This document shows positions 7,998-17,942 of a stretch of DNA of 43,557 nucleotides, piece by piece (positions within the stretch are counted from its first letter, which is position 1; every line of letters starts with the position of its first letter). The notes under the pieces are model-generated. The model worked only from the letters and a program-made list of their open reading frames with translations, made no database searches and was not told the DNA's origin. The position numbers and the translations under genes were made by a program. The stretch comes from an uncultured Clostridia bacterium. GTDB lineage: Bacteria > Bacillota > Clostridia > UBA1381. The stretch covers positions 1 through 43,557 of the forward strand of contig CAKSOE010000027.1 of assembly GCA_934476675.1 (NCBI GenBank), read 5' to 3'.

Positions 7998-8849
7998 ATG
8001 GCAGTTATTCAGAATATTGAATTAAAAAGCAAAAAAGGAAAGTGGATATACAGGAGTGTGTATATAATCCTCTTTTTATATATGTTTGTACAGTTTGCTC
8101 CGCTGGTTTGGCTGGGACTCAGTACATTTAAAGAAAACAATGAACTGATTGCAGCAATTCCTACACTTTTGCCTAAAAAATGGACTGCTGAAGCATATAT
8201 TGAAACATTTACAACGTATAACGTTTTGGGGAATATTTTAAATACAATTTTCTTCTGCGGAGCAATTATAGTTGTGCAGACCGTAACGAGTACACTTGCG
8301 GCATATGCGCTTTCAAAAATGAAACCCAGATTTGGAGGTGCTGCCTATATGTTTATTTTGGGAACACAGATGTTTTCGGCAATGGCATTAATGTTTCCGT
8401 TGTATATTATGATGACCAAGATGGGACTTATAGGAAGTAAATGGTCGTGGATACTGACATCCAGTTCATGGGCATATGCTATAGTGCTGTATAAGAATTT
8501 TTTTGACAGTATTCCGAAAGACTTGGTTGAGGCAGCACAAATAGACGGAGCGGGACATTTCAGAATTATGCGCAGAATTATAATACCGCTTGCCAAACCG
8601 GTGTATGCAGTTTGCATTCTGAATACATTTATGGCAGTATATAACGATTTTCTGCTGCCGATGATGTTGTTGCCGGATGAAGAAAACTGGACTTTGATGA
8701 TGAGAATTTATGCCATGACAAATGGTTCGGTAAAACAGAACGTTATGTTTGTAATGCTGTTTATTACATGTATCCCGTCCATTGTATTCTATTTGTTTGC
8801 TCAAAAGTATATACAAGAAGGAATTTCAACATCCGGAATTAAAGGCTGA
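7998..8849 (+). CDS. ABC sugar transporter permease (MalG/UgpE-like)
   Basis: A 283-aa inner-membrane protein, the second half of the sugar channel. Hydrophobic segments start at about residue 20, and the EAA loop is EAAQIDGAG (from Glu178) followed by the usual basic stretch and IIIPLAKP. The gene starts five bases after the previous stop with an AAGGAG site inside the end of that gene, so the two are translationally linked. Confidence 0.92.
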   Translation: MAVIQNIELKSKKGKWIYRSVYIILFLYMFVQFAPLVWLGLSTFKENNELIAAIPTLLPKKWTAEAYIETFTTYNVLGNILNTIFFCGAIIVVQTVTSTLAAYALSKMKPRFGGAAYMFILGTQMFSAMALMFPLYIMMTKMGLIGSKWSWILTSSSWAYAIVLYKNFFDSIPKDLVEAAQIDGAGHFRIMRRIIIPLAKPVYAVCILNTFMAVYNDFLLPMMLLPDEENWTLMMRIYAMTNGSVKQNVMFVMLFITCIPSIVFYLFAQKYIQEGISTSGIKG

Positions 8850-8898
8850 AAAATTAAAGCGGCATAAAGTATTAGCCAAGAGAATGAGGTAAGAAATA

Positions 8899-10566
8899 AT
8901 GAAACACATAAAAGTTATCCCGATATTTATATGTTTAATTCTGTTAATGGCTGTAAACATAGTCAATGCGGAATTTCAGATGAGTTCTCCTGTTGTGCGC
9001 GGAAATGAAATTATAATTGATGGAAATGTAAAAGAAATCGAAAAAACTATAACATTTCTGGTAGTGAAAAGCGGAGGAGATGTAAATGATACTAATGATA
9101 TTCTGACAGTCGGACAAGTAAAGAGCGATGCCGATGGAAATTTTCAGGTAAAAATAGAAATGGACGACAACCAGAGCGGAAAATATAATATAATACTCCA
9201 TTCAAATAATACTTCGGATTATAATACAAGTGTCGGCTTTATTTATATCAATGAAGAAATAATGAATCAATTATTAGCTGACTTAACAATGAAGACAGCA
9301 GAAGAGATTGAATATGAATTGAGCATAAATAAAGATTACCAGTATGCTTTAGAAAGTCAGGGGTTGGCAATTGAACAATTCTTATCAGTCAATCAAAATG
9401 AGAGAATTGAATATATAAAAGATATTGGGCATGAAGTTGAAAGCGTAAAGGATTTTGCGGAAAAATTAAATATCAGATTACTTTTTAATGAACTTAACAA
9501 TAAAAAGAATATTTCTGAAAATTTAAGCAGAATTAATTTAACTTTTGAAGAACAGACATTTGATAAATTTACTGATAATGAACAGGCAATGATTGTTAAA
9601 TTGATAGAAAAAAGACTTCCTGTTGAAAATTGGGAGTCATTAATAAATAATTATAATAATTGCGTTGTTTTGATGAAATTTAATTTTGCCCGATATTCGG
9701 ATATAGACAGCTTGATGGAAAAATATAAAACAGAGCTGGGTTTGGACAACAGCGCTGCGTATAATACATATTTGGGATTTTCTCAAAAAGATAAGCAAAG
9801 TACGCAAGAGATAGTGGTAAAAAATATTGATAAAAATACTGTATTTACAAATGAAAATTACAGTTCCATATTGATAAATGCGGTGAACACGGTTAAGAAT
9901 AAAAATTCATCATCCGGCGGAACAGGCGGAGGCGGTGGAAGCAGTACTTCAAAAAATGCCTATACAGAGGACGTTGTTTCAAAAGTTGTGGGAATAATAC
10001 AAGACACTTCAATGCCGGATAATGAAACAGTATCCTTTACAGATATAGACGATGTGCCGTGGGCAAAAAATGAAATCATATATTTGGCTCAGAAAGGAAT
10101 TGTATCCGGGACTGAAAAAGGTACATTTTTACCAAACGAAATAATTACGAGAGAAGCGTTTGTGAAATTAGCGGTTGAGGCAGCCGGTGTTCATAATGAA
10201 ACGGCAGTATGCAGTTTTGAGGATGTTGTAAAAGGGAGCTGGTATGAGAGTTACATTGCCAGTGCATATGAATATGGTCTTATAACAGGACAATCTGATA
10301 AGATTTTTGGAGTCGGAAGTGCAATCACACGTGAGGATGTATGTGTAATTGCGGCGAAATTGTTAAAAAATAAAAGCTTTGAAAGTAATATTACATTTAA
10401 TGATGCAACAGAAATATCGGATTACGCAGTTGAAAGTGTGAAAATTCTTGCCGGTAAGAAAATCATATCCGGGATGGGGAATAACGAATTCAAACCCAAG
10501 GAGGTTTGTACACGTGCACAGGCTGCAAAAATAATATATGGAGTTTTAATGGAGGGCAACTTATGA
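8899..10566 (+). CDS. Secreted surface protein with three C-terminal SLH domains
   Basis: A 555-aa exported protein. A signal peptide occupies residues 1-25 (cleavage near VNA). A small beta-rich domain follows (about 28-115), then a helical region (115-330), a Ser/Gly linker (337-349) and three SLH repeats starting near Phe380, Phe440 and Phe500. SLH triplets bind pyruvylated secondary cell-wall polymer, so this is a surface anchor. No catalytic motif is visible. It may be a glycan-binding or scaffold component holding the other exported proteins near the cell. Its stop overlaps the next start by ATGA, suggesting coupled production. Confidence 0.85.
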   Translation: MKHIKVIPIFICLILLMAVNIVNAEFQMSSPVVRGNEIIIDGNVKEIEKTITFLVVKSGGDVNDTNDILTVGQVKSDADGNFQVKIEMDDNQSGKYNIILHSNNTSDYNTSVGFIYINEEIMNQLLADLTMKTAEEIEYELSINKDYQYALESQGLAIEQFLSVNQNERIEYIKDIGHEVESVKDFAEKLNIRLLFNELNNKKNISENLSRINLTFEEQTFDKFTDNEQAMIVKLIEKRLPVENWESLINNYNNCVVLMKFNFARYSDIDSLMEKYKTELGLDNSAAYNTYLGFSQKDKQSTQEIVVKNIDKNTVFTNENYSSILINAVNTVKNKNSSSGGTGGGGGSSTSKNAYTEDVVSKVVGIIQDTSMPDNETVSFTDIDDVPWAKNEIIYLAQKGIVSGTEKGTFLPNEIITREAFVKLAVEAAGVHNETAVCSFEDVVKGSWYESYIASAYEYGLITGQSDKIFGVGSAITREDVCVIAAKLLKNKSFESNITFNDATEISDYAVESVKILAGKKIISGMGNNEFKPKEVCTRAQAAKIIYGVLMEGNL

Positions 10567-13061
10567 AAAAAATTATTTCATTAATACTTGCTGTGGTATT
10601 TGTTCTTGGAGGAATATCTGTTCCGATATTTGCGGCGGAATCAAATGAGAGTATCAAAATTGAACGCTTGTCCGCTTTGGGGATTATACACAATATGAAT
10701 GCAGTCGAGTTTGATAGCAGCAAAGAAGTTATTAAAAAAGCTTTTTATGAGGCTGTATATGGAATTGTAACAGATGAAGAAAAAACGGATTCGGCGGTTA
10801 TTAATTTATTAAAAAGATATAGAATTGAACTTTCTGCTGAGGAATTCGGAGATGTTATGACACGGCGTGAGGCGCTTCAGGCAGTAGTATGCGTAATGGG
10901 ATATCCCTATGGTCCTCCGAAGGATGAAGAATTAAAAAAATTAGCAACATGGCTGGATATTCTCGGAAATTTGAGAGGATCGTTAGATGACGCAATAACA
11001 GTGGGAGAAATGGTTAATATTATTTATGCAGCTGCATTTAATAATATGCTGTCAATATCACCCGATTCATATCCCGGAGCTCCTCAGATTGAATTGTTGG
11101 AGGATAAGTCACCTCTGGAATATTACAGAGATATTTATGAAGTGAGAGGATATGTAAATAAGAACGGTTACGCTTCGGTTGTTGATAATCGTCCTGTCTC
11201 AAAAGGGCATATTTGCATTGATGATGAGTGTTTCAAAACAGGAAGCACAAACGCCGGGGATTATTTGGGCATGCCTGTTATCTCGTTTGTAAAGTACAGT
11301 GATGATGAGGGAGAAATATTGTATATTGAACTTAATAAAAATCGTGCTACAACTGTAACGATAGATGCCGATGATATCATATCAGTGGACGATGAAATAA
11401 AAAATATACAGTATGACTTGGGAACCCGCATTAAAAAGGCAGAATTAAGTGCTGCGGTTAAGGTAATATATAATGGCAAAAATTGTACGGATTATGTTAA
11501 AAATGATCTTATTCCGACGGTGGGCGATGTAGAGCTGATTGATTCAGATAATGACAGGAAAATTGATGTAATAAAGGTTCGCTCATATGAGACAGTTTTA
11601 GTGGATTATGTTTCCGCTCATAATAATATGATAAAAAGCAAGTATAATAATTCAGCGGTATACTCGTTGGATGATTATACAGATGTCTATATTGAAAAGG
11701 ATGAAAAGGAAATAGAATTATCCGAGATAAAGGCAAATGATATTTTGCTTTTTGCAAAGAGTAAAAGCGGCAGTGATGAATTAGTGAGAATATATGTCAG
11801 TGATAAGCAGGTAACGGGTGTAATAAAAAATATAAATTACAGTGCCCGAAATATTACTGTTGATGATAAGACATATAATTTGTCAAAAGATTATATAACG
11901 GCAATTAATGATACGTCACAGCCATTTGTAAAACAACCGGAAACCGGAAAAAATTATTGTATATATATAGATTCAATGGGAAATGTGGCATATGCAGTAT
12001 CACTTGAAGGTAGCAGTTATATTTACGCATATAAAATATGGAAGGATGCGGCTGACGAAAACGTTATAATTAAGGCAATAAATACCGAGGGCGAATGGAA
12101 ACAATATACCTTGGCTAAGAAACTGAATTATAATAACTTCTCGTCACGACAGACAAATGATAAGGTTTATGAGGCACTTGGAGGTGCATCGGGTTTTGCG
12201 CATCAATTACTAAGGGTTGAACTTAATGCTGAAGGAAATATCAAAAAGTTGGAAACCTCGGAATTGTCAGACAAATATGATGAGAATACATTTACCAGAT
12301 ATCAGATGCCTTATCTTAGGATTTATTCAAAAGATGCAATGACATTTGGTGATGATGTTCATGGAATGGCAGATACAAAAGTTTTTATCCTTCCGACTGA
12401 TTCGAGTAGAATTACATCGGAGGCTTATGTTACGGGAATGTCTTATTTTAAACTGGATTCAAGATACCGCATTGATGCATATGATATTGATAAATTTTAC
12501 AGGGCTCCTGTAATTGTCTATACATCTGATGATAAGGATGCTGATTCTAATGCTACGGTTATAACAGATATTTATGAAGCTGTTATTAATGACGAAGTTA
12601 AAACGGTAATTGAGTGTTTGCAGGACGGAAAAATTAACTCTTTTGCAGTATCTGATTCTTATCAGTTGCCTGATATTAAAGAGGGCGATGTGATAAAAAC
12701 GGCATTGAATACTATCGGGGAAATTTCATATATAGAGGTTTTAAATAAGCTTGAAAAAGATATTGTAAAACAGTATCCTGATCAATCTGATCCCGCATCA
12801 ATTCACAAATCAAATGTAGTTGCTGCCGGCACAATTGAGGAAATAGGAATTCAAGAAGAAATGTTCCTTGCGGACTGCGGCACATTTACAGCCCGCTTAA
12901 GAATATTGGGAACAACACAGATTTACTTATATGATGGTGAAGAACGAAATAATAAGGTAAGAAAGGTGACTTTATCTGAGCTGATGCCGGGAGATAATGT
13001 TTATGTCTATATCGGTTGGGCAAAGGTAGGAGTTGTTTATGCGATGCGTAATGTGCAATAA
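10563..13061 (+). CDS. Large secreted protein of unknown function with degenerate SLH-like N-terminus
   Basis: An 832-aa exported protein. Signal peptide 1-25 (IFAAE). Residues about 30-165 contain three helical repeats that resemble weakened SLH motifs (LSALGIIHNMNAVEF near 36, MTRREALQAVVCVMGY in the middle, DAITVGEMVNIIYAAAF near 140). The remaining ~650 residues are rich in short beta stretches with Asp and Lys and show no motif I recognise. GGAGG precedes the ATG that overlaps the SLH gene's stop. Possible roles are a surface glycan-binding or structural partner of the SLH protein; the function is unknown. Confidence 0.7.
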   Translation: MKKIISLILAVVFVLGGISVPIFAAESNESIKIERLSALGIIHNMNAVEFDSSKEVIKKAFYEAVYGIVTDEEKTDSAVINLLKRYRIELSAEEFGDVMTRREALQAVVCVMGYPYGPPKDEELKKLATWLDILGNLRGSLDDAITVGEMVNIIYAAAFNNMLSISPDSYPGAPQIELLEDKSPLEYYRDIYEVRGYVNKNGYASVVDNRPVSKGHICIDDECFKTGSTNAGDYLGMPVISFVKYSDDEGEILYIELNKNRATTVTIDADDIISVDDEIKNIQYDLGTRIKKAELSAAVKVIYNGKNCTDYVKNDLIPTVGDVELIDSDNDRKIDVIKVRSYETVLVDYVSAHNNMIKSKYNNSAVYSLDDYTDVYIEKDEKEIELSEIKANDILLFAKSKSGSDELVRIYVSDKQVTGVIKNINYSARNITVDDKTYNLSKDYITAINDTSQPFVKQPETGKNYCIYIDSMGNVAYAVSLEGSSYIYAYKIWKDAADENVIIKAINTEGEWKQYTLAKKLNYNNFSSRQTNDKVYEALGGASGFAHQLLRVELNAEGNIKKLETSELSDKYDENTFTRYQMPYLRIYSKDAMTFGDDVHGMADTKVFILPTDSSRITSEAYVTGMSYFKLDSRYRIDAYDIDKFYRAPVIVYTSDDKDADSNATVITDIYEAVINDEVKTVIECLQDGKINSFAVSDSYQLPDIKEGDVIKTALNTIGEISYIEVLNKLEKDIVKQYPDQSDPASIHKSNVVAAGTIEEIGIQEEMFLADCGTFTARLRILGTTQIYLYDGEERNNKVRKVTLSELMPGDNVYVYIGWAKVGVVYAMRNVQ

Positions 13062-13080
13062 TGAGAGGCGGTAAAAATCT

Positions 13081-14232
13081 ATGAAACGAAAAATATTTGT
13101 TTTGTTTTTTATAGTATTTGCAATAACACAGAATGTATTTGCGGATGAAAATTATATTTCAAAGGATATTGATACGGTATATGGTTGGACAATGCGAAAT
13201 ACAGGCTATGAGAATGACGTACAAACCGGGCTGGATGATACATTTAGTATTGTAGAGGATACGGTACATGGAAATGTTCTGATGGTTGAAAAGCAGTCAA
13301 CAAGCCATTATAACAGCTGGAAAGGGGTTATACAAAAAATTCCTGCCGAAAAATTAATAAGCGGACATACATATGTTGCAGAGTTTGATTTAAAGATGTC
13401 CAATGACAGGACATGGTTAAGAACCGGATTTAATTATCCTAAAGGGTATTCTGAGCCTTATGGCCCCAATTGTACGAATTGGTCAAAAAGAAATCAGGAA
13501 TATACTTACGAATCGGGAGATTCTTTGGATATAATATTTTGCAATACAGGCGGAGTGGGAACATTCTGGCTTGGTAATGTAACAGTGTATGATAAAGATG
13601 ACGAGGAGAAAGAGAACCTTCTTATAAACGGTGATTTCAGCTTAAATTATTCGAGGGTAGAGAATCTGAAATACAGCGACGGTGTGGTATCGTGGGACTT
13701 GCCGGAAGATATGCGGGGAGATAAGCTGAACTTTTATAAACGAACACTTGACGGAACCCGTATTCTTTTGAATGAAAAACCAATATCTGTGGAGATCGGA
13801 CGAGCGGATTTTGAAATTTCAGCAGAAAATAGTTTTTATCTGGATGCTTATACCTGTGACGGTGATGTGGAGACAGATGCTTTTGCTGTGTACGAATATA
13901 TCGGCAATATAGATTTTTATGACTATAAACTGTATCATGGAACGACGCAGATTTCAGCTCCGGAAAAGGGAACACTGACAGTAGCGTTTCCGGTAAAAAA
14001 TAATTTACTTACGGAAGGTTACAACTTTGAAATCATTGCGCTGCTCAAAGAGGGTAATATTACAAAACAGGTAGTCAGCAAAAACTATACGGTGCCGGTT
14101 ACTGAAGATGTGAATGAATATACTGTCGATATGGATGTTGATTATGATGTCAGTGATAATACCCATATTGAAATATATTTATGGGACAGCATTTCAAATA
14201 TGAATATAATTCGTGATGTATATGTGTTTTAA
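13081..14232 (+). CDS. Secreted protein with one carbohydrate-binding-like module
   Basis: A 383-aa exported protein. Signal peptide about 1-22 (NVFADE). Residues about 25-185 form one copy of the beta-rich module found six more times in the two genes at 17943 and 19921. The shared landmarks are VYGW at the start, VEDTVHGN, SGHTYVAEFDLKM, a Tyr/Trp-rich strand and the closing NLLINGDFS. The rest (about 190-383) is beta-rich and unassigned. The module resembles CBM4/9-type (PF02018-like) sandwiches, so a sugar-binding role is likely; no enzyme motif is seen. It lies 19 bp behind the preceding gene. Confidence 0.65.
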   Translation: MKRKIFVLFFIVFAITQNVFADENYISKDIDTVYGWTMRNTGYENDVQTGLDDTFSIVEDTVHGNVLMVEKQSTSHYNSWKGVIQKIPAEKLISGHTYVAEFDLKMSNDRTWLRTGFNYPKGYSEPYGPNCTNWSKRNQEYTYESGDSLDIIFCNTGGVGTFWLGNVTVYDKDDEEKENLLINGDFSLNYSRVENLKYSDGVVSWDLPEDMRGDKLNFYKRTLDGTRILLNEKPISVEIGRADFEISAENSFYLDAYTCDGDVETDAFAVYEYIGNIDFYDYKLYHGTTQISAPEKGTLTVAFPVKNNLLTEGYNFEIIALLKEGNITKQVVSKNYTVPVTEDVNEYTVDMDVDYDVSDNTHIEIYLWDSISNMNIIRDVYVF

Positions 14233-14258
14233 TTTAGACTTGAAAGAGGGTGCTTATA

Positions 14259-17200
14259 ATGAAGCGAAAATGTTTGGCGGGAATTCTTGCAGGCATCATG
14301 ATTTTTGGAAATACACCGGCATATATGGAAAGCAATGCCGAGATACTGTCAATAGATGAGTACTATAAGGCATTGAGTGAGCAAAGCTATATGGCAGTGC
14401 TTCCGGCAAAAGATATTGAAATTGACGGAGATGGTAAGGATTGGGAAAACTATCCGACTGTTCAGGCTGAAAAAGTACGGGATTACAGCGGTGCGAATGT
14501 GGACATTACTCTGAATGCTAAATTTGCATGGGATAATGAAGCATTTTATTTCTATGCAGAGGTACATGATGAAATATACAGACCGCAGATCGGCGGTTCA
14601 TATTGGCAGGGAGATTCATTGCAGTTTTGCATGGGCTTGCCCGATGAAACATTTGGAGATGAATTTGGATTTAGCTATGATGAAGAAAACAAGAAACCGT
14701 ATATAGCTTTACCGGCTGCCATAAATGACAAAGCGGATTTAATAGACGCAGCATTTAAGCATGACGGCGCACTCTTGAAATATGAAATTAAAATTCCGTG
14801 GAATGTTCCTTTTGAAGAAAAACCGGAAGCTTTTAAATTCTGTTTGCTGGCAGCCGATAATGACGGTAAAAACAGAGAGTATGTAGTCATGATGGAAACC
14901 GGTATTGAAGAACAGAAAAGGAACGATAAGTTTCCATACCTGATTCCATGTGATGAAAACACGAACGGAATATCGTGGATAAGCGGCGAAACGACAGTTA
15001 ATACCTGCGAAAAAGCACAATATTCTATAAATATTCTTAATTTTAACGAAAAAAGAGAGTATAATATCAATGCTCCCGAATTGGGTTATAGCGGAAATGT
15101 AACCGCAGATGAGAAAAGCTGGATAGTAATCCCTATTGAGTATGATTCGGGAGAAGAACCTCGTGTTGTTGATATGTATGCAGATGTGGGAGAAAATTTA
15201 ATCTCTTTTCATAAATCTGTGAAAATTCAACCGACATATGAGTTGTATAAATCAAGATTTGAGGCTCTGAATGAGCAATTGGGGAAAATAGATAAATTGC
15301 TTGAAAGCTGCAAAAATGAGGGAATATATGTTGATTATGAAGAAGTTAATGCTAATACGGTACGTGAATTTTTGAAATGGACAATTGATGATTTGAATGC
15401 AAAAGATTCGGATCGTGTGCTGTATTGTATAGAACAAATGGAAAAGCTGTGTGATGAGGCATACTCCAATCTGAGCGGGTATATTTTGGGAACTAAGCTG
15501 CCATATGATGTTCCTCATGTTGTCCCCAATGGGCCTCTTGAAGTAAAAAACGGTACATTTTACGGAGAAACGATTAATTCGGAAGGCGATGTTGAAGAAA
15601 GACCAATCTATTTAATCGGGTACGGACATGGTGATAAAGCAAGGCAGGATCTTGCCAAGTTTCCCGGAGTTGGCGGAAACTATATTCAGTTTGAGCTTGG
15701 ACCGAGAAGTTATATAAAGCCTGCCGGAGATGTGCCAGATTGGATAGGCGGAAAAGAGAATGCGTTGATTTTTGATGAAGCAACTAACAGTAATGTTATA
15801 CATTTGGTTGATGATTCGATTAAACAAAGCATTCCGGTGCGCTCCGATGCAAATTATCGCTTGAAGTTTAAAGCGCGCGGAAGCGGATCAGAAATCTGGT
15901 ATTCCCTTTACGACTGGAATCAGAGAGTGTATCCCAAACTGACAAAGACTATGGCTGAGTATACACATGATTTCACGGCACCGATTCACGGAGATATAAC
16001 ACTGCGTTTTTATGTGAAAGGTGATGTATATATTGATGATGTTGAGATTGTACGAATAGATGATAATGGTGAAGAATGTGCGGCAGATACCGTAGTGAAC
16101 GGAGATTTTGAAAAAACGGAAAATGATTCAAGATTTATATGTGATTTCAGTGCAGTGTTAGGCGCCTTTGGTACGGTTTATGATGCCGAAAAAGCAGGAG
16201 TTATGGTATCATTCTTGCTTTCACCGCATTATTTCCCAAGTTGGGTTTATGATGAATATCCGGAGACAAAAATCAAATCGGTACGGTCATATGATATAAG
16301 TACTGACGTAGTTAAGGATATGTATGCCGTAATGGGGCGAGAGATTGCAAGAGTATTAAAAAACTTCACTAATGTAAACGATATATGCGTACATAACGAA
16401 GACCGATACCTTTTGTATGAAGACAGTAAAAATCTTCCGTTATTCCAAGCATTTCTGAAAGAAAAATATGGAGATATAAGTTCATTAAATTCTGCGTATG
16501 GTACAAATTATGTTGGGTTTGATGAAATTCCGATGCCAAACGGGTTGGAAAGAAGCTCGGCAACATATGATTTGGCGGAGCTTACTAATAAGTTGGTGCT
16601 TGAAAGCCGTAAAGTTTCGTATGAGGCTATAAAGAGTGTGTGGCAAGAGGTTAATGTATCCGGAAAACTTCAGGCACCTCACGTATTCTCTAAGGATTTA
16701 AACAGATTTACTCAAGGGTTAAATCCTATCGGTGAAGGAAGAGTTTTCGGGCTGCATGGAATGGATGGCGGTATTACATATAATAACGGAGAGTTTCTCG
16801 ATACAACCTTTGCGGAGGGAAATCCTTTAAGCATTTATATGTTATATGATTATGTAACATCGGATATTTCCGCTCCGATTTTAAATATGGAAGACCATAT
16901 AGATACAGACGGAGACGAGACATGCATTGAAGAAATAGGAAAGAACAGTGCAAGATATATGTGGGAGGCATGTGTTCACGGTCGAGGAAGCTCCGCAATC
17001 TGGCAGTGGGCGAGAACGAACGACACATCTAATGCAATGGTTAGAGGCCGCATAACTTACAGACCGGATCAGATGGCTAAGGTGGGACATACCGCATTAG
17101 ATGTCAATAGGCTTTCAAATGAGGTTGCGGCATTGTTCAATACTAAGCGTACAGTACAGATATTGTATTCAAGACCATCTGTGAACAGAAATTATGTGGT

Positions 17201-17879
17201 TTTGGATGCCATGCAAAAAGCGTATGCTGCTGCAAGTTATTCGGGGCAGAAATCATATATTTTAACCGATTCGGATTATGATAATATAAACCATTCTGAT
17301 TTGTTGATAGTTCCGGCAGCAAAATATGCAAGCGAAAGACTGGTAAATGATATTCTTACCTATCTTAATGACGGCAATGAAGTGGTTTTATTGGGCGATT
17401 TCTGTTTGAAGTATGATGAATACGGAAGACCGCACGATGAACAGCTGTTAAATGAGATATATGCAAAAGCAACAGTTATTCCGGTTGAAGAAGTAATAGA
17501 TGACAGTTATAGCTACAAGGGAGTTAATACCGAGGCGCATATCGTGGATAACAGCCATATAAACATTGATCAATATGAATTACGTGATGCATTGCGTCCG
17601 ATATTCGAGAAACATAATTTAATGACTGTACAGCTGGTTGATGCCGATACGGGAGAACTCACAAAATCCACCGCTTTTCTGTACACTCAATATGGCGATA
17701 ATATGCTTTTGGACGTATCGTACTACGGAGATTATAATGATAAGAAATCATTTAAGGTAATATATAACGGTCATGAAATTACAAATATGAGAGAGTTAAG
17801 AAGCGGAAAGCTGATTACAAATAGTGTTGCCGAGGTGGAGGCTGAAACTCCGCTGCTTCTGAGCTTTAAATTAAAATAA
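14259..17879 (+). CDS. Giant secreted glycoside hydrolase, clan GH-A (GH42-like) with CBM9-like domain
   Basis: A 1,206-aa exported enzyme. Signal peptide about 1-28, then a CBM9/DOMON-like domain (about 45-230: IEIDGDGKDW, FAWDNEAFYFYAEV, WQGDSLQF) and a helical spacer (about 330-410). The TIM barrel starts near 435 and is interrupted by a CBM4/9-like insert (about 500-625, ending DTVVNGDFE). The likely acid/base is Glu714 in HNEDRY, followed by a GH42-like FLKEKYGDISSLNSAYGT stretch. The likely nucleophile is Glu878 in LNMEDH, with IWQWAR behind it. A Rossmann-like domain resembling the GH42 glutaminase-like domain follows. The start at 14259 fits AGAGGG eight bases upstream. Probably an exo- or endo-acting retaining glycosidase at the surface; family and substrate are uncertain. 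Confidence 0.75.
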   Translation: MKRKCLAGILAGIMIFGNTPAYMESNAEILSIDEYYKALSEQSYMAVLPAKDIEIDGDGKDWENYPTVQAEKVRDYSGANVDITLNAKFAWDNEAFYFYAEVHDEIYRPQIGGSYWQGDSLQFCMGLPDETFGDEFGFSYDEENKKPYIALPAAINDKADLIDAAFKHDGALLKYEIKIPWNVPFEEKPEAFKFCLLAADNDGKNREYVVMMETGIEEQKRNDKFPYLIPCDENTNGISWISGETTVNTCEKAQYSINILNFNEKREYNINAPELGYSGNVTADEKSWIVIPIEYDSGEEPRVVDMYADVGENLISFHKSVKIQPTYELYKSRFEALNEQLGKIDKLLESCKNEGIYVDYEEVNANTVREFLKWTIDDLNAKDSDRVLYCIEQMEKLCDEAYSNLSGYILGTKLPYDVPHVVPNGPLEVKNGTFYGETINSEGDVEERPIYLIGYGHGDKARQDLAKFPGVGGNYIQFELGPRSYIKPAGDVPDWIGGKENALIFDEATNSNVIHLVDDSIKQSIPVRSDANYRLKFKARGSGSEIWYSLYDWNQRVYPKLTKTMAEYTHDFTAPIHGDITLRFYVKGDVYIDDVEIVRIDDNGEECAADTVVNGDFEKTENDSRFICDFSAVLGAFGTVYDAEKAGVMVSFLLSPHYFPSWVYDEYPETKIKSVRSYDISTDVVKDMYAVMGREIARVLKNFTNVNDICVHNEDRYLLYEDSKNLPLFQAFLKEKYGDISSLNSAYGTNYVGFDEIPMPNGLERSSATYDLAELTNKLVLESRKVSYEAIKSVWQEVNVSGKLQAPHVFSKDLNRFTQGLNPIGEGRVFGLHGMDGGITYNNGEFLDTTFAEGNPLSIYMLYDYVTSDISAPILNMEDHIDTDGDETCIEEIGKNSARYMWEACVHGRGSSAIWQWARTNDTSNAMVRGRITYRPDQMAKVGHTALDVNRLSNEVAALFNTKRTVQILYSRPSVNRNYVVLDAMQKAYAAASYSGQKSYILTDSDYDNINHSDLLIVPAAKYASERLVNDILTYLNDGNEVVLLGDFCLKYDEYGRPHDEQLLNEIYAKATVIPVEEVIDDSYSYKGVNTEAHIVDNSHINIDQYELRDALRPIFEKHNLMTVQLVDADTGELTKSTAFLYTQYGDNMLLDVSYYGDYNDKKSFKVIYNGHEITNMRELRSGKLITNSVAEVEAETPLLLSFKLK

Positions 17880-17891
17880 GTTTTGTATATT

Positions 17892-17903
17892 AGGCTTATA
17901 AGC
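17892..17903. repeat. Short perfect palindrome between secreted-protein genes
   Basis: GGCTTATAAGCC, a 12-bp self-complementary palindrome 13 bases after the glycosidase stop. It could be an operator or a weak hairpin; nothing else supports a function. Confidence 0.3.
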
Positions 17904-17942
17904 CATATAAATTAAAATTAAAAAACGAAAGGATGTAAAAAC

